Part shown: in pieces, positions 14,819 through 16,977 of the stretch | Layout: every line of letters begins with the position of its first letter | How positions within the stretch are numbered: the first letter of the stretch is position 1 | Assembly (NCBI GenBank): GCA_035294465.1 | Contig: DATGKW010000058.1 | Span: 1-16,977, forward strand | DNA: 16,977 nucleotides | Direction of reading: 5' to 3' | Origin: Paraktedonobacter sp035294465 | GTDB lineage: Bacteria; Chloroflexota; Ktedonobacteria; Ktedonobacterales; Ktedonobacteraceae | Notes under the pieces: model-generated | The model's input: the letters and a program-made list of their open reading frames with translations, nothing else | The model's database searches: none | What the model was told of the DNA's origin: nothing | Position numbers and translations under genes: made by a program

Positions 14819-15679
14819 ATGGCCGAACCACTTCCTATTGTTGATGCGCACGTGCATCTCTGGAATCCCGCACAATTCATAATGCCCTGGCTGGCGGACA
14901 TCCCACGCTTGAATCGGCCCTATGGCTTACAGGATTACCGCGAGCAGACGCGAGACCTTCCCATTACAGGGATGGTCTATATCGAAGTAGGAGTTGAGCC
15001 GCACGAAGCATTGCGCGAGGTGCGCTACGTTGTAGAGCTTGCTCGCGCAGAGCCGCGTTTGCAGGCAATCGTTGCCGCAGCACCGGTTGAGCGCGGCCCC
15101 GGTGTTCGCGAGCACCTGGAAGCCCTCGTGGCTCTCTCGCCTCTCATCAAAGGGATCAGGCGAAACCTCCAGGACGAAGCCGAACCGGATTTCTGCCTGC
15201 GACCCGATTTTGTCGCGGGCGTGCATCTGCTGGCAGCATTTAACCTGTCATTTGACCTGTGTATCAAACACTGGCAATTACCGTCGGTCACTGAACTGGT
15301 ACGTCGCTGCCCGGATACGGTCTTTATCCTGGACCACCTGGGCAAGCCGGATATCAAGCAGCGTCAGCTCGCGCCCTGGCAATCAGATCTGCGCAAGCTC
15401 GCCGCGTTGCCGAACGTTGCCTGTAAAATCAGTGGGATGGTGACTGAAGCCGATCACGAAAGCTGGCAGCCTGCCGACCTGGAACCGTTCATCGCCGTCG
15501 CGCTCGAAGCTTTTGGTGAAGATCGCGTCCTGTTCGGAGGCGACTGGCCGGTTGCTCTGCTTGCATCCTCATACCGGCGTTGGTACGAGACTTTGCAAGC
15601 GCTCACTGCCCACTTAACGACTTCTGCCAGGCGCAAGCTGTGGGAGGAGAATGCGCGGCGCTTCTATCGAATGCCCTGA
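14819..15679 (+). CDS. COG3618 amidohydrolase, probable L-fucono-lactonase
   Basis: A 286-residue amidohydrolase-superfamily TIM barrel (Amidohydro_2, COG3618). The metal-binding HxH is His11/His13 in VDAHVHLW; other conserved residues are His151 in CIKHWQ, His173 in ILDHLGKP and Asp242 in LFGGDWPV. Family members include L-fucono-1,5-lactonase and L-rhamnono-lactonase, which open the lactone made by the preceding dehydrogenase. With fucD nearby, L-fuconolactone is the likely substrate. The ATG at 14819 follows GAGGAAGGA and lies 16 bases after the aldo/keto reductase stop; the frame is open further upstream, inside that gene. The gene ends the operon and converges on the methyltransferase, with only eight bases between stops and no obvious terminator. 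Confidence 0.9.
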   Translation: MAEPLPIVDAHVHLWNPAQFIMPWLADIPRLNRPYGLQDYREQTRDLPITGMVYIEVGVEPHEALREVRYVVELARAEPRLQAIVAAAPVERGPGVREHLEALVALSPLIKGIRRNLQDEAEPDFCLRPDFVAGVHLLAAFNLSFDLCIKHWQLPSVTELVRRCPDTVFILDHLGKPDIKQRQLAPWQSDLRKLAALPNVACKISGMVTEADHESWQPADLEPFIAVALEAFGEDRVLFGGDWPVALLASSYRRWYETLQALTAHLTTSARRKLWEENARRFYRMP

Positions 15680-15687
15680 TCCCGTAA

Positions 15688-16611
15688 TCACAGCTGTAAG
15701 AACTCTGCCGTAGGTGTTTGCCCATATGCCAGATAATGACGATATCTGGCGTGCGTTTGTGCCCACTCCTTACTGGCTATGAGCAAAATCTGCTCATACT
15801 TCTGTGGGGAAAGGTGAAGCGCGGCACAGGCAGGTTCCTTCAAGGCGCGTATGCCGCTGAGATAATCCTTCTCCAGCAGTTGTCCCAGGCGGTCCCAGTT
15901 TCCTAGAGGCACTTCAAAAGTTCGGGCAGTGACATTCAGCAAACCCTGTTGTCTGAGGAGGTCTCCCAACTGGCGCATCTGCGTCGTATCGATCCCGCGC
16001 ATCCCCATAAACTGGCGTGTCCAGGAGTTAAGCTCGCGCGTAGCCGGCCCTGCATCTGGAAACAGGATATCCGCTTCATAGATTTCCACCCACCCTCCTG
16101 GTTGCGTTACTCGCACTAACTCGCGGATAACGGCGGGCCAACTCTGCTGTGGAACGCCCAGAAAAAGCAAGCGCTGATGCACGTAATCGAACATGTGATC
16201 GGGAAACGGCAGCCCTTTGAGCACGTTTCCCTGAATGAAATGATAATTGTCGGGCACCGCTTGCGCAGGAGCTGCCAGCGAGATGGTCTGAGGCGGCTCC
16301 AGGTCGAGTCCGTAGACACGAGCCTGAGGAAAAGCCTGCGCGATCTCATGGCCCCAGATGCCCGTGCCGCTGCCAACATCCAGAATCGTTTTCACAGATG
16401 AATCGAGGGGCGCTGCATAATTGCCGCGCAGGACGTAGCGGATGATGTAATGTTGAAAATTAAGCCGCTGGCCTTCCTCCAGGTCCTTGGGCAAGGCATA
16501 GGGAACATCTTCGCGGAACCGCCGCCCGGAAGTGCCTGCTCGGAGCGACTCTTTGGCCGAAGGAGTGGCTGCTTTGTTCCGCGAAGAGCGTTTGAAAAAC
16601 CAGGGTGACAT
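15688..16611 (-). CDS. class I SAM-dependent methyltransferase
   Basis: A 307-residue Rossmann-fold methyltransferase. Motif I is ILDVGSGTGIWG (76-87), the acidic residue after strand 2 is Asp103 in YGLDLEPPQ, and FDYVHQRLLFLG followed by VTQPGGWVEIYEAD gives the later motifs. The N-terminal part (GQRLNFQHYIIRYVLRGNYAAPL) and the GGWVE motif resemble LaeA/UMTA-like methyltransferases. The substrate is unknown. The first 30 residues are basic and low in complexity and may be disordered. The ATG follows AAAGGA by nine bases. It is transcribed toward the sugar operon and shows no functional link to it. Confidence 0.87.
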   Translation of the reverse strand: MSPWFFKRSSRNKAATPSAKESLRAGTSGRRFREDVPYALPKDLEEGQRLNFQHYIIRYVLRGNYAAPLDSSVKTILDVGSGTGIWGHEIAQAFPQARVYGLDLEPPQTISLAAPAQAVPDNYHFIQGNVLKGLPFPDHMFDYVHQRLLFLGVPQQSWPAVIRELVRVTQPGGWVEIYEADILFPDAGPATRELNSWTRQFMGMRGIDTTQMRQLGDLLRQQGLLNVTARTFEVPLGNWDRLGQLLEKDYLSGIRALKEPACAALHLSPQKYEQILLIASKEWAQTHARYRHYLAYGQTPTAEFLQL

Positions 16612-16727
16612 CCAGGTGAATCCTTTCCGCAGAATAGTGGTCTAAGGAGACCACTGGAAGTCTGTTTGTAGCAGCGAACCCGTTGTGCTGAATGCACTCT
16701 AAGATAACCAACCAGACTCTAGAGTAG

Positions 16728-16756
16728 TTCATAAGCTATTTTGGGCAGTTTGTCCA
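16728..16756 (-). promoter_or_regulatory. possible promoter of the methyltransferase gene
   Basis: On the minus strand TGGACA (16756-16751) is followed by a 17-base spacer and TATGAA (16733-16728). The -35 has five of six consensus matches and the -10 four of six. It lies in the AT-rich gap (16612-16832) upstream of the methyltransferase and would give a leader of about 110 bases. Nothing else recognisable was found in this gap except a direct repeat of AGCTATT (16734-16740 and 16763-16769). Confidence 0.3.
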
Positions 16757-16832
16757 TTAAAAAGCTATTAAAATTTTGTAGAAGAAAGCCGGAAGTTCTT
16801 TAAACTGGCGGATAGATAGTTTACGCGCCGAA

Positions 16833-16977
16833 TCACATGAGCGTGCCTTTTTCGGAATCGGGAAAAATATCCGAGACGAACAGAACGCCTGGCTGCTTTT
16901 TGAGCAGTTCGTCAAATTGACGCATCCTCTTCACCCACAGTTCTTCCTTTCCAGGCTGCGGAAAATGAACCGAGTAG
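16833..16977 (-). CDS. 3' end of an ABM-like (antibiotic biosynthesis monooxygenase) protein, partial
   Basis: A reading frame enters from the right edge on the minus strand and gives 47 residues before a TGA at 16833-16835. It reads SVHFPQPGKEELWVKRMRQF, then LLKKQPGVLFVSDIF and SEKGTLM. This resembles ABM-domain proteins, small ferredoxin-like proteins that usually continue after the GTLM-like strand with a WESxEAF-like helix. Here the protein stops at that point. In another frame just past the stop (16757-16834) the sequence reads DSARKLS and FKELPAFFYKI, which could be the missing end. The gene may therefore be frameshifted or shortened. The start lies outside the window. Confidence 0.6.
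   Translation of the reverse strand, partial: YSVHFPQPGKEELWVKRMRQFDELLKKQPGVLFVSDIFPDSEKGTLM

Overview
The window looks like ordinary chromosome from a moderately GC-rich, free-living bacterium. The gene set (DUF2277, an LLM-class flavin/F420-type oxidoreductase, a class Ic-type ribonucleotide reductase, a 5S rRNA gene standing alone, AAGGAG-type ribosome binding sites with frequent GTG/TTG starts) suggests Chloroflexota, perhaps the Ktedonobacteria. That assignment is inference. No insertion sequence, CRISPR array, tRNA or phage gene is visible.

Layout. 1-345: a small unidentified ORF. 420-3165, minus strand: DUF2277 protein, LLM-class oxidoreductase and a GH5-like glycoside hydrolase, with a cluster of overlapping hairpins between the last two. 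3166-3330 is a divergent intergenic region carrying a perfect 15-bp palindrome. 3331-4284: a metallo-beta-lactamase-fold hydrolase. 4326-4540: a complete stand-alone 5S rRNA unit (consensus promoter, 5S, terminator). 4615-5907: L-fuconate dehydratase. 5975-12219: an nrdA-nrdB-metE operon behind a promoter, two NrdR-like boxes, a cobalamin riboswitch and an intrinsic terminator. 12220-12649: a largely empty gap with a doubtful gene remnant. 12650-15679: a four-gene sugar operon (mutarotase, SDR, aldo/keto reductase, COG3618 lactonase). 15688-16611, minus: a SAM-dependent methyltransferase. 16833-16977, minus: the 3' end of an ABM-like gene cut by the window edge.

How the genes fit together. 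The central operon encodes B12-independent versions of two functions that also have B12-dependent forms elsewhere in biology: ribonucleotide reduction (NrdAB versus NrdJ) and methionine synthesis (MetE versus MetH). The cobalamin riboswitch ends in a strong terminator directly before nrdA, so the operon should be on only when B12 is scarce. Two NrdR-like boxes, spaced exactly 31 bp start to start and overlapping the -10 element, add a probable dNTP-responsive layer. The NrdB has Phe at the radical-tyrosine position and Glu as the first metal ligand, the class Ic (Mn/Fe) signature, and NrdA lacks the N-terminal ATP cone.

On either side of this operon lie parts of one sugar pathway: fucD upstream, and mutarotase, two dehydrogenases and a lactonase downstream. 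Together they fit the non-phosphorylating oxidative L-fucose route down to 2,4-diketo-3-deoxy-L-fuconate. The last enzyme and any transporter are not in the window.
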